A stretch of DNA of 64,000 nt from Sphingomonas phyllosphaerae FA2 (GTDB lineage Bacteria; Pseudomonadota; Alphaproteobacteria; Sphingomonadales; Sphingomonadaceae), in the NCBI RefSeq assembly GCF_000427645.1, contig NZ_KE386571.1:1043676-1107675 (forward strand), written 5' to 3'. Below the pieces are notes generated by a model. It was not told the DNA's origin. It ran no database searches and worked only from the letters and a program-made list of their open reading frames with translations. The number at the start of each line of letters is the position of its first letter. Positions within the stretch are counted from its first letter, which is position 1. Positions 18,477-27,248 of this stretch are shown here, piece by piece. The position numbers and the translations under genes are program-made.

Positions 18477-19546
18477 GGCGTCTTGGCCCCTTCGGCGAGG
18501 ATCGCGCGCCAGTCGGTCAGGAACCGCCGGCGCTTGATCGAATCGAGATTGACGAGAAGCTGCGGCCCGACGCGGATCGGGCGCTGTTGTTCGCGTGACA
18601 GCCGCGGTGCACGCACGTCGGTGCGCACCGGCAGCAGCCACTCGCGCGCGAGCAAGGTCTGCCCGGTGCGCGACAGCAGGAAATCGAGGAACAGCCGCGC
18701 CGCCGCCGGTCGCCGCGCATCGCGCGCGATGAAGGCGACGCGTGAGGCGACGATCGTATAGTCGCGCGGGAAGACCACCCCGATCCGGGGATCGCGTCGC
18801 GCCCGCGCCAGCGCATAGGGGCCGACGACGTTATAGGCGATCGCGATCCGCCCCGCCGCGATCGCGTCCAGCATCGGCTCGGTGGTGCGCGATAGCATCG
18901 GGCGGGTCGCGGCGATCGCCTGCACCAGCGAGCGGGTGTCGCGCGTGATCGCCTGATCCTCGCTGAGATACAAATAGCCGACGTTCGACTGCGCCGGGTC
19001 ATAGGTCGCGACCTTGCCGGTCAGCGCGGCACGGCGATCGCGCAACAGCCGCTCGAACGCCTCGTGCGTCCGCGGCACCAGCGCCGGGGGAACCAGCCTT
19101 TGGTTGACGACGAACGCGACCGGTTCTGCGGTGACTCCATAGCCCATGTTCTTCCACACCGCGGTGGCGGGCAGCGCCGGCTTCTCGGGGCTCAGATAGG
19201 CTTGCGCATAGCCGTCGTTGATCAGCTTGGCCTGCAGATCCATCCCCGACGACCACACCAGATCCGCGCCCGGCCGGTGCGCTGCGGCGTCGGTGACCAC
19301 CCTGCGATAGATGTCGCGCGACTCCAGGTCGTCGTAGCGGACCGCGACGCCCGGATAGGTGCGGCGGAACGCGGCGATCAGCGGCTGCATCGCGGCGCTG
19401 TCGGCATTGCCGAAGACGTGCACCCCGCGCTCGGCCCGCGCCGCGGCGATCAGCGCGTCATAGGAGCGGGGGTAGCCCGCCGGGCGTTGTGCGGCGGCGG
19501 GCGTCGCGGCCCCCAGCACCAGCATCAACAGGATCGGCATACGCAT
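18473..19546 (-). CDS. Periplasmic extracellular solute-binding protein (Fe3+/AfuA-like fold), no ABC partners
   Basis: A 357-residue protein with a signal peptide (MRMPILLMLVLGAATPAAAQ). Its sequence is typical of family 1 extracellular binding proteins of the COG1840 type (YDALIAAARAERGVHVFGNAD, GADLVWSSGMDLQAKLINDGYA, YGVTAEPVAFVVNQRLVPP). No permease or ATPase gene is nearby. It is the first gene of a minus-strand set with the porin (ATGA overlap) and CitMHS, and faces tctD/tctE across 100 bp. One reading, by analogy with Bordetella BctC-BctE, is that the liganded protein signals to the TctE-like sensor instead of feeding an ABC transporter. Iron-complex binding is an alternative. Confidence 0.8.
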   Translation of the reverse strand: MRMPILLMLVLGAATPAAAQRPAGYPRSYDALIAAARAERGVHVFGNADSAAMQPLIAAFRRTYPGVAVRYDDLESRDIYRRVVTDAAAHRPGADLVWSSGMDLQAKLINDGYAQAYLSPEKPALPATAVWKNMGYGVTAEPVAFVVNQRLVPPALVPRTHEAFERLLRDRRAALTGKVATYDPAQSNVGYLYLSEDQAITRDTRSLVQAIAATRPMLSRTTEPMLDAIAAGRIAIAYNVVGPYALARARRDPRIGVVFPRDYTIVASRVAFIARDARRPAAARLFLDFLLSRTGQTLLAREWLLPVRTDVRAPRLSREQQRPIRVGPQLLVNLDSIKRRRFLTDWRAILAEGAKTP

Positions 19547-19646
19547 GATTCAGGTCCTCTCGCTTCCCGCCTCTGAGTTCGGGTAAGCTGTTGAACATGG
19601 ATTATGCCGGCAAGCTGTCATTAACCTTTCACGGTTCGCCCCCGAC

Positions 19647-20312
19647 ATGCGAATTCTGATCGTCGAGGACGATGCGGCGCTCGCGCGCGGGATCGTCGCG
19701 CTGCTGCGCGCCGCCGGCCATGCGGTCGATCACGTCGCCGATGGCGAGGACGCGCTGATGGTCGTCGCCGAGGAAAGCTATGCGCTGGTGGTGCTCGATG
19801 TCGGCCTGCCGGGGATCGACGGCTTTGCGGTGCTCCAGACGCTGCGGCGGCAGGGCAATCGCGTACCCGTGCTGATGCTGACCGCGCGCGACGCGCTCGA
19901 TGATCGCGTGCGCGGACTCGATCTCGGCGCGGATGATTATTTGCGAAAGCCCTTCGCGCCTGAGGAACTTGAGGCCCGCATCCGCGCGCTCGGCCGGCGA
20001 CGCGGCGGCGATCCCACGCCGGAACTGGTGGTGGGATCGCTGGTGCTCGACCGGTCGCGCGGGGTGGCGCGCGTGGGCGATCGGCTGCTCGACCTGCGCC
20101 GTCGCGAATGGGCGGTGCTTGACGCGCTGGCGACGCGCGCCGGGCAGATCGTCCCGCGTGAGACCTTGCAGTCGGAGGTCTTCGGCTATGACGAGCCGGT
20201 CGGCCCCAATGCGATCGAGGTGAACATCACCCGCCTGCGCGGCAAGCTGGCGCCGGACGGTCCCGCGATCCGCACCGTGCGGGGCGTCGGTTATCTGCTC
20301 GATGGCGGATGA
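19647..20312 (+). CDS. tctD: TctD-like OmpR-family response regulator
   Basis: A 221-residue regulator. The receiver domain (1-115) has the acidic pocket VEDD near residues 7-10, phospho-acceptor D51 in LVVLDVGLPGIDGF and the conserved Lys in DYLRKPFAPEELEARI. A winged-helix DNA-binding domain (about 128-220) carries LDLRRREWAVLDALATRAG and NAIEVNITRLRGKL. It is followed by the sensor kinase gene with an 11 bp overlap. It is divergent from the binding protein, porin and symporter genes, which are its most likely targets. The TctD assignment rests on the partner sensor type and the tricarboxylate-transport context rather than on the regulator alone. Confidence 0.85.
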   Translation: MRILIVEDDAALARGIVALLRAAGHAVDHVADGEDALMVVAEESYALVVLDVGLPGIDGFAVLQTLRRQGNRVPVLMLTARDALDDRVRGLDLGADDYLRKPFAPEELEARIRALGRRRGGDPTPELVVGSLVLDRSRGVARVGDRLLDLRRREWAVLDALATRAGQIVPRETLQSEVFGYDEPVGPNAIEVNITRLRGKLAPDGPAIRTVRGVGYLLDGG

Positions 20313-21684
20313 CCCCGCGCGCGGCCGTGCGCCTGCGCTACGCACGCGCCTGCTCGCCGCCCTGCTCGCGCCGCTGCTCGGCATCGCGATCCTGCTCGGG
20401 CTGGCCGGCGCGACGCTGATCGCCGACACCGTGCGGCGCACCAACGACCGCGTGCTGGGCGGCGCGCTGGGCGCGATCGCCGAGACGGTGCAGGTCGAGC
20501 GCGGCGAGGTGACGATGGACCTGTCGCCCGCCGCGTTCGGGATGCTGGAGAATAGTGAGCGCGACAACGTCTATTACCGGATCGCGGTCGGCGACCGGCT
20601 GCTCACCGGCTATGCCGATCTGTCCGCGCCCAGCGCAGCCGAGCTGACGCTCGACACGCCGCGCTTCCGCTATGCCCGCTACCGCGATCAGGACATCCGC
20701 ATCGCCGAGGTCCGCCGCGCCCTGCCGCGCATCGCGGAGCCGGTGATCGTGCAGGTGGCCGAAACGCTCGACGGTCGCCGGGCGCTGCGCAACCGGCTGC
20801 TGCGCGCGCTCTTGCTCGGAGAGGTTTCGCTGATCGGCGTCGCGATGCTGCTGATCCGCCCGGCGCTCTCGTGGAGCCTGCGACCGTTGTCGCGGCTGCG
20901 CGACGCCGTGGCCGCACGCGACACCCGCGCCACGCCGGACCTGTCGCGGCTGGACGCCGGGCCGCTGCCCACCGAATTGCGCCCGCTCGCCGACGCGTTC
21001 GACCATCTGCTCGCGCGCCTCGACACCGCGACGGCGGGAATGCGCCGCTTTACCGCCGACGCCTCGCACCAGATGCGCACGCCGCTGACGGTATTGAAGG
21101 TGCAGGTGGCGCTGGCCCGGCGCGGCGACCCGGCGGCGCTCGACGAGATCGCCGACGCCGCCGACCGGCTCGAACATCTCGTCACGCAATTACTGGCGCT
21201 CGCCCGCGCCGAGGAAGCCGGGGTCGCGCCGCCCTCCGAACGCGTCGATCTGCGCGAGGTCGCGGTCGCCGTCATCAACCGCCGCATCGCGCAGGCGATC
21301 GGGGCATCGGTCGAACTGCACCTAGACGCGCCCGAAAGGATTGCGATCGACAGCCACCGCACGCTGATCTTCGAAATCCTGTCCAACCTGATCGACAACG
21401 GCATCCGCTACAATCGACCGGGCGGGCAGGTGACGATTGCCGTATCGCGGGACGATGGCGGCGTGTCGGTGATCGTAGCGGACGACGGGCCGGGATTGTC
21501 CGACACCGATGTCGCCAAGGCCGGGCACCGGTTCGCGCGTTTGTCCACCAGCCACGGCACCGAGGGTACCGGGCTGGGCCTCGCCATCGCGCGCTCGGGT
21601 GCGCAGCGCATCGGCGCGACCCTGTCGCTGGTGAATACACGCCCCGGACTTCGCGTCGTCTTGCACTTCGGATCCCCGAACTGA
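20302..21684 (+). CDS. tctE: TctE-like sensor histidine kinase
   Basis: A 460-residue kinase. It has a first membrane helix (about 18-40), a periplasmic 2CSK_N-type sensor region (about 42-165), a second helix (about 168-188) and a HAMP-like linker. HisKA follows with H256 in FTADASHQMRTPLTVL, then HATPase with N-box NLIDNGIRYN, VADDGPGLS and GTGLGLAIA. The 2CSK_N layout is that of TctE-family kinases controlling tricarboxylate uptake. Its start overlaps tctD by 11 bp. It likely detects a tricarboxylate, directly or through the adjacent periplasmic binding protein, and phosphorylates TctD. The target is the divergent operon by position. Confidence 0.85.
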   Translation: MADDPARGRAPALRTRLLAALLAPLLGIAILLGLAGATLIADTVRRTNDRVLGGALGAIAETVQVERGEVTMDLSPAAFGMLENSERDNVYYRIAVGDRLLTGYADLSAPSAAELTLDTPRFRYARYRDQDIRIAEVRRALPRIAEPVIVQVAETLDGRRALRNRLLRALLLGEVSLIGVAMLLIRPALSWSLRPLSRLRDAVAARDTRATPDLSRLDAGPLPTELRPLADAFDHLLARLDTATAGMRRFTADASHQMRTPLTVLKVQVALARRGDPAALDEIADAADRLEHLVTQLLALARAEEAGVAPPSERVDLREVAVAVINRRIAQAIGASVELHLDAPERIAIDSHRTLIFEILSNLIDNGIRYNRPGGQVTIAVSRDDGGVSVIVADDGPGLSDTDVAKAGHRFARLSTSHGTEGTGLGLAIARSGAQRIGATLSLVNTRPGLRVVLHFGSPN

Positions 21685-21909
21685 CGCAACGTGAAGGGTC
21701 TAGCGGACCATCCTCACGGATGATGACGCTATCATCAGATAAATGCCTGAGATTGCGATCGATTGAAACAAATTTTCATTGTTAAATCATCTTGGCGGTG
21801 ACACACCCCCGGCGCTGACACCGGGAGGTAAGCCGCTGACGATCCATCGCAAAGATGGACGCAGGCATTACCACCCGGGCGCTTCAGGGAGCGTAGGGGA
21901 GTAGAATAG

Positions 21910-24900
21910 ATGACGATGAGGAATTTGCTGGCCGGCGGTTGCTGCTTGGCCGCACTGATAGCCATGCCGTCGCTTGCAGCGGCGCAGACGAACGACACGC
22001 CCGTCCCGTCGATCGGCGATCCGGTCGCCTCTGCGAAACTGGCCGGAGACGGCGCGCGCGACACCAGCAGCGACAGCGGTCAGGACGTGGTCGTAACCGG
22101 TACGCGCATCGTGCGCCCGAACAATCGTTCGGCCGCGCCGATCGTGACCACCACCGCATTCGACATTGCCGCGCAGGGCGCGACCACGATCGAGGAAGTC
22201 GTCAACCGGCTGCCGCAGGTGCAGGTCAATTCCGAACAGAACTTCAGCGATTCCGAGGGGCGTCAGCGGATCAAGCTGCGCAGCCTCGGTTATGAGCGCA
22301 CATTGATGCTGATCGACGGACTGCGGATCGGTCTGCCGAACACCGTCGACGTCGGGATCATCCCCAACGCGCTCGTCGAGCGGATCGACCTGCTGACCGG
22401 CGGCGCATCGTCGGTCTATGGTTCGGACGCGGTCTCGGGTGTCGTCAACTTCATCCTGAAGAAGAACTTCTCGGGCATCCGCCTCGATGCGAACTACAGC
22501 TTCTTCAACCACGACAATTCCGCCAATGCCGTTACCGAGGCCGCCGGCCGCGCCGGCTTCGCCTCGCCGAACGGTCTGACCAACGACGGCGGGCGCAGCG
22601 ACATCAGCCTTGCCGCCGGCACCAACCTGTTCGACGGCCGCGTCAACTTCACCAGCTTCATCAACTATCGCCAGTCGAATATCGTGAAGCTCGGCGACCG
22701 CTCGACCGCGGTCTGCGAAGTGACGCAATCGGCGAACAATGCGCCGCTCGGTTGCAATCGCGCCAGCTTCACGCCGGCCGGCACGATCATCCCGCAATCC
22801 GGCCCGCGCGCCGGACAGCAGCTGGTCAACAACCCGAATGGCGATGGGACGTTCATCCCGATCAACAGCGGACCGTCGGGCGCGTCAGCGAACCCGTATG
22901 ACGATCACGCCTTCCAGCGGCCGTTCGAGCGCGTCAACGTCGGCGGCTTCCTGACCGCGGAAATCACCAGCGACATCGAACTCTACGCCAATGCGCTGTT
23001 CTACCGCGACAAGTCGTACAACACGATCCTGAACCGCACCTTCAACTTCGGCGCCTATGGCAGCGATCCGTATCAGGTGAATTGCGACAACCCGTTCCTG
23101 TCGGCGTCGCAGCGCACCGACCTGTGCGGCGCGAACGCCGGCGTGGCTGGGCAATATGCGCCGATCGACGTCCGTTATCGCTTCGATGGCCTGCCGCTTG
23201 TCCGGTCGAAGTTCACCAACGAGGGCTATCGTATCGTCGCGGGTCTGCGCGGCAAGGGGCTTAACGACGTCTGGAGCTACGACGTCGCGGCGATGATCTC
23301 GCGCGCGCGGCTCGACACGATCGACCAGCCGTTCGCGCAATTCGCCAATGTGAACCGCTCGCTCGACGTCGTGAATGTCGGCGGAGTGCCGACCTGCCGC
23401 TCGGTCGTGAACGGCAGCGATCCGAACTGCGTCCCCTTCAACGCCTTCGCGCCGTTCAACAAGGATCAGGCGCTCAACAACTATCTGTATGGTGCGGCAT
23501 CGGGCGGGATCAGCACGCGCATTCCGCGCCTGTTGCAGATCCTCGCGACCACCAGCGGCGATCTCGGCAAGTACGGCATTACCTCGCCGTTCGCCGAACA
23601 GGGCGTCGCGGTCGCGCTTGGCGCGGAATATCGCGAGGAGATGGAGCGGACGATCGTCAACCAGATCTTCATCGACAACAATGGTGGCCAGAACCAGCGC
23701 GTTACGCAGAACATCTTCGAGGCCAATGCCGAAATCCAGGCCCCGCTGGTCGAAAATCAGTCGTGGACGCGTCTGCTGCAATTCAATGGCGGCTATCGCG
23801 TGTCGAAGTACAACCGCCTCGAAAACCGCTTCACCACCTGGAAGATCGAGGGGCTGTGGTCGCCGGTCGAGGACATCACGTTCCGCGCGTCCTATAACAA
23901 GGCGCAGGCCGCGCCGGGCGTCGGTGCCGCGGCGGGCGCATCAAACATCTTCTGGAACCAGGGCTTCTATGCCGATCCGTGCGCGCCGCGTGTCGACAGC
24001 AGCAACCCCAGCGGTCCGCGCCTCGCGCCGCTCTATAGCGCGGCGCAATGCGCCAATACCGGCCTGCCCGCGAACCTGTACGGCAGCGCGACGCTGATCT
24101 GTCCGAACGATGCGTGTACCGTGCGCGAGGGCGGGTTCAACCTGAAGCCGGAAACCGCCTATACCAAGACGTTCGGCGTCGTGTTGCGCCCGCGCTTCAT
24201 CCCGGGCTTGACGGTGTCGGTGGATCGCTGGCTGATCGACCTCGAGGACCAGTTGACGTTCGTGCAGCCGCAGGACTTCATCAACGAGTGCCTCACCACC
24301 GGGCTTGATTATTTCTGTCGCGGCGTCGTCCGCAATCCGGGCACCGGCACGCTGTCCAGCTCGCCGGCGACCAGCCCGGCGACCGGCTGGGTCGCGCGCG
24401 GATCGACGAACGGCTACAAGGAGCAATCCTATGGCTGGGACTTCCAGGGCCAGTACAATGTCGGCCTCGGCGGTGCCGGTCTGCTCGATGTCAGCTTCAA
24501 CGGCACTTTGATGACGCGCAACGGCGGTCAGGCGTCGCCGACCGCGATCCAGCGCAACTGCACCGGCTATTTCAGCAGCGGGTGCGGCGAGAGCATGCCG
24601 CGCTGGCAGCACCAGATGCGCGTGACATGGTTCGCGCCGGAGCGGATTGCCAACGTGTCGGTCAACTGGCGTCACCGCAGCGGGATGCCGACGACCTTCT
24701 ACGCGCCGGCCAGCACCGGCATCCCGCAGCAGGACGAAAGCCAGCGTCGTGACCAGTACCCGGGCATCGCCACCTATGACTGGATCGATCTCGCTGTCGG
24801 GTTCGACATCAGCAAGCGCATGACGTTCCGCATCGCCGCGAACAACCTGTTCGACCGCGACCCGCCGATCGTCCCCGACAGCCGCTCGAAGATCGGGCTG

Positions 24901-24975
24901 CTGCGCGGCAATACAATCATGGGCTACGACCTGCTCGGTCGTCAGATCGTCGCGGGCGTCTCGCTGAGGCTGTAA
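21910..24975 (+). CDS. TonB-dependent receptor
   Basis: A 1021-residue outer-membrane receptor with a signal peptide ending LAAAQ. A TonB-box-like DVVVTGTRIV is followed by the plug (TTIEEVVNRLPQVQVNSEQN, LRSLGYERTLMLIDGLRI, SSVYGSDAVSGVVNFILKK) and a barrel that ends LVAGVSLRL-like (QIVAGVSLRL). It contains several cysteine-bearing extracellular-loop segments, as in sphingomonad TBDRs of this size. It is a single-gene unit: an AT-richer 225 bp leader precedes it and a long GC palindrome follows. No diagnostic neighbour reveals the substrate; the next genes are on the other strand. The first ATG is used, with GGGGAG upstream; a second ATG two codons later is equally possible. Confidence 0.88.
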   Translation: MTMRNLLAGGCCLAALIAMPSLAAAQTNDTPVPSIGDPVASAKLAGDGARDTSSDSGQDVVVTGTRIVRPNNRSAAPIVTTTAFDIAAQGATTIEEVVNRLPQVQVNSEQNFSDSEGRQRIKLRSLGYERTLMLIDGLRIGLPNTVDVGIIPNALVERIDLLTGGASSVYGSDAVSGVVNFILKKNFSGIRLDANYSFFNHDNSANAVTEAAGRAGFASPNGLTNDGGRSDISLAAGTNLFDGRVNFTSFINYRQSNIVKLGDRSTAVCEVTQSANNAPLGCNRASFTPAGTIIPQSGPRAGQQLVNNPNGDGTFIPINSGPSGASANPYDDHAFQRPFERVNVGGFLTAEITSDIELYANALFYRDKSYNTILNRTFNFGAYGSDPYQVNCDNPFLSASQRTDLCGANAGVAGQYAPIDVRYRFDGLPLVRSKFTNEGYRIVAGLRGKGLNDVWSYDVAAMISRARLDTIDQPFAQFANVNRSLDVVNVGGVPTCRSVVNGSDPNCVPFNAFAPFNKDQALNNYLYGAASGGISTRIPRLLQILATTSGDLGKYGITSPFAEQGVAVALGAEYREEMERTIVNQIFIDNNGGQNQRVTQNIFEANAEIQAPLVENQSWTRLLQFNGGYRVSKYNRLENRFTTWKIEGLWSPVEDITFRASYNKAQAAPGVGAAAGASNIFWNQGFYADPCAPRVDSSNPSGPRLAPLYSAAQCANTGLPANLYGSATLICPNDACTVREGGFNLKPETAYTKTFGVVLRPRFIPGLTVSVDRWLIDLEDQLTFVQPQDFINECLTTGLDYFCRGVVRNPGTGTLSSSPATSPATGWVARGSTNGYKEQSYGWDFQGQYNVGLGGAGLLDVSFNGTLMTRNGGQASPTAIQRNCTGYFSSGCGESMPRWQHQMRVTWFAPERIANVSVNWRHRSGMPTTFYAPASTGIPQQDESQRRDQYPGIATYDWIDLAVGFDISKRMTFRIAANNLFDRDPPIVPDSRSKIGLLRGNTIMGYDLLGRQIVAGVSLRL

Positions 24976-24982
24976 CTGACAA

Positions 24983-25012
24983 CGCCGCCCGCCCCGATCG
25001 GGGCGGGCGGCG
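24983..25012. terminator. 30-bp perfect palindrome, bidirectional terminator-like
   Basis: Two 15-nt arms (24983-24997 and 24998-25012) are exact reverse complements made almost only of G and C. The palindrome sits between the convergent receptor and reductase genes, 8 bp after one stop and 11 bp from the other. A very stable hairpin would form in either transcript. There is no T-tract, so it may block polymerase or protect 3' ends rather than act as a classic intrinsic terminator. Confidence 0.65.
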
Positions 25013-25022
25013 CATCGTCAGG

Positions 25023-26084
25023 TCACGGGATCAGCCGCTCGGCGCGCAACCGCTCGAACAGCGCGAAGAACGCGTCGTCGGTCGGCTGATAGCCCGTGAA
25101 ACCGAGCCGCCGGCTCTTGCTCATGTCGGTGACGACCTCGATCGGCCGGCCGAGGTCCGCATCAGTGTGCCACGGCGACGCGAGCCGCGACAGCTCCTGC
25201 TCGACCAGCCCCTCACGTCCCGCGATCTCGCGCCAGAGCGCGGCATCGTTGGCCATCTGCTGCTCGAGCGGCCGCACGACGCCATCAAACGGCGCGGGCT
25301 CGACATCGAACCATTCGGCGATCCGCCCCCACATCCATTGCCAGCGGAAGACGTCGCCATTGACGACGTTGAACGCCTGATCGTGCGCCGCCGGCATCTC
25401 GGTCGCCCACAACAGATGCTGCGCCAGCTGCCCGGCGTCGGTCATGTCGGTCAGCCCCGACCATTGCGCCGCGGATCCGGGAAAGACGAACGGCCGCCCC
25501 GTCTCGCGACACAACGTCGCATAGACCGCCAGCGTCGTCCCCATGTTCATCGCATTGCCGACCGCGAGCCCGATCACCGTATGGGGCCGATGCACGCTCC
25601 AGGTGAACCCGTCGCGCGCGGCGGCCGCGAACACCTCGTCCTCCTGCGCATAATAGAAGTTCTCGACGTCCAGCCGCCCCTGTTCCTCGCGGAACGGCGT
25701 CTGCGGCAGCGTGCCTTGGCCATAGGCCTCGAACGGCCCGAGATAATGCTTCAGCCCCGTGACGAGCGCGACATGGCGCGGACGCGTGGGGCGGGGCAGG
25801 GCATCGAGCAGGTTGCGCACCATCGCGCCGTTGACGCGGATGTTCTCTGCCTCGCTGTCCTGTCGCGCCCATGTCGTGATGAACACCGCGTCCGGGTTCA
25901 GGTCGCGCAGCGCCGCGGCGGTCCCCTTGGCGTCCTGCAAGTCCGCCGCCACCGGCCGCACGCCGTCCTGCGCCGCCGGACGCCGCGCGAGCCCGTGCAC
26001 CGTCCAGCCGCGCTCGACCAGTAACGCCGCCGCCGCCGCGCCGACGATCCCGCTCGCGCCCACCACCAATGCCGTCTTCGTCAT
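25023..26084 (-). CDS. PRISE-type SDR (progesterone 5-beta-reductase/iridoid-synthase-like)
   Basis: A 353-residue NAD(P)-dependent Rossmann enzyme. The cofactor loop is ALVVGASGIVGAAAAALL at the N-terminus. Conserved PRISE elements are LVTGLKHYLGPFEAYG, FYYAQEDEVFAAA (the Tyr-bearing catalytic segment) and WSVHRPHTVIG. The family reduces activated enones. The ATG at 26084 follows AAGGAG at correct spacing. It is divergent from an HxlR-type regulator starting 90 bp away, a common pairing in which the regulator responds to an electrophile or aldehyde and controls the reductase. Physiological substrate unknown; enone detoxification is inference. Confidence 0.82.
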   Translation of the reverse strand: MTKTALVVGASGIVGAAAAALLVERGWTVHGLARRPAAQDGVRPVAADLQDAKGTAAALRDLNPDAVFITTWARQDSEAENIRVNGAMVRNLLDALPRPTRPRHVALVTGLKHYLGPFEAYGQGTLPQTPFREEQGRLDVENFYYAQEDEVFAAAARDGFTWSVHRPHTVIGLAVGNAMNMGTTLAVYATLCRETGRPFVFPGSAAQWSGLTDMTDAGQLAQHLLWATEMPAAHDQAFNVVNGDVFRWQWMWGRIAEWFDVEPAPFDGVVRPLEQQMANDAALWREIAGREGLVEQELSRLASPWHTDADLGRPIEVVTDMSKSRRLGFTGYQPTDDAFFALFERLRAERLIP

Positions 26085-26174
26085 ACATGCTCCTTTTCGT
26101 TCAATAGCTAGGCACCGAGCGGCAGGGCTTCTAGACGGCACCATCCACGTCCCCAGGCACCCGAAGGTAACCAC

Positions 26175-26555
26175 ATGCAGCCCGGCTCACGCGATCAGGA
26201 ATGGCGGGAGGATTGCGCACCGCGCCGCGTGCTGGAGCTGTTCGCGACCAAGTGGACCAGCATGGTGCTCCACACGCTTCATGCCCGCCACGACGGCGCG
26301 GCACGCACCGGCGCGCTCCAGCGCAGCCTGCCCGGCATCTCCAAGAAGATGCTGACGCAGACCGTGCGCGACATGGAAGCCAGCGGGCTGCTGAGCCGGC
26401 ATGTGCACAGCGTGATGCCGCCGATGGTCGAATACCGGCTGACCGCGCTGGGCCGGCGCTTCGTCGAGCCGATCGAATGGCTCTACGGCTGGGGACGCGA
26501 CAATGCCGACGCGCTGGACGCGCTGCGACCGCGCCCAAGCTCCCGCCGGACGTAG
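26175..26555 (+). CDS. HxlR-family winged-helix regulator
   Basis: A 126-residue protein with the HxlR domain: CAPRRVLELFATKWTSMVLHTL, LQRSLPGISKKMLTQTVRDMEASGLL (recognition helix and turn) and VEYRLTALGRRFVEPIEWL. There is a Cys at about residue 14, in the region where many HxlR members carry a redox-active cysteine; redox sensing here is inference. The ATG follows GAAGG. It is divergent from the PRISE reductase gene, its probable target, across a 90 bp control region. Known family members act as homodimers that bind inverted repeats in such divergent promoters. Confidence 0.85.
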   Translation: MQPGSRDQEWREDCAPRRVLELFATKWTSMVLHTLHARHDGAARTGALQRSLPGISKKMLTQTVRDMEASGLLSRHVHSVMPPMVEYRLTALGRRFVEPIEWLYGWGRDNADALDALRPRPSSRRT

Positions 26556-26567
26556 CGTCGCCGGCGG

Positions 26568-27161
26568 CTAGGAGTCGGCACGCTCCAGCCATGCGCCCAG
26601 CGACAAGGCATCGCTGGCGGCGGTTTCCGCGCACATGCTGTGCCGCATCAGCTCCAGCGCCCATTGCTGGTGCTCGCACGCCTCGCTCGCCACCGTGTCC
26701 TCCGGCACCCACAACGCATAGTCGCGCATGTGCGCATCGGCGGCGGTGAACAGGACGCAGATGTCGGCGGCGATCCCGGTCAGGATCAGCCGGCTGACGC
26801 CCAGCTGCGGCAACAGCACCGGCAGGTTGGTCGCATAGAATCCCGAAAACTGCGGCTTCACGATGAAATAGTCGGTGTCGCGCGGGTCAAGCAGGTCGAT
26901 CAGCGGCTTGCCCCGGCACGCCTCCGCCCGGCAATGATCGATGATCGCGGCGCGATCGGACAGCCAATGCCCGAAATTGTCGTTGACGTAGATCACCGGC
27001 ACGTCCGCGGCGTCGGCCGCATCGCGCAGCCGACGAATGCGCTCCGCCGCCGCGATCGCCGCGGGCGCAAGCGCTTCGCCGCCCTCGAATGCCAAATCGT
27101 TGATCATGTCGATGATCAGCAACGCCGAGGCACCGGGCGAGGGGGTCTTTGCATCAGCCAT
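26568..27161 (-). CDS. Isochorismatase-like cysteine hydrolase
   Basis: A 197-residue protein of the isochorismatase fold. The triad is visible as Asp in ALLIIDMINDL, Lys in YFIVKPQFSGFYATN and Cys in LTGIAADICVLFTAADA. Such enzymes hydrolyse amides (nicotinamidase, N-carbamoyl compounds, peroxyureidoacrylate) or isochorismate. The ATG at 27161 follows GAAGGA, while a longer form starting at 27200 lacks a ribosome site. It converges with the HxlR gene 12 bp away and is followed upstream, 87 bp off, by the PepSY-reductase gene on the same strand. Substrate cannot be assigned. The GIAADICVLFTA stretch keeps the Cys without the nicotinamidase metal triad being evident. Confidence 0.82.
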   Translation of the reverse strand: MADAKTPSPGASALLIIDMINDLAFEGGEALAPAAIAAAERIRRLRDAADAADVPVIYVNDNFGHWLSDRAAIIDHCRAEACRGKPLIDLLDPRDTDYFIVKPQFSGFYATNLPVLLPQLGVSRLILTGIAADICVLFTAADAHMRDYALWVPEDTVASEACEHQQWALELMRHSMCAETAASDALSLGAWLERADS

Positions 27162-27248
27162 GACGCGCTTCCTTCTGCTGAGGCTGGGCGTCGACGTCAT
27201 GATCGGGATCGCGGGTCCTGTCGTTGATCCACATGAGCGTGCCGCTGC

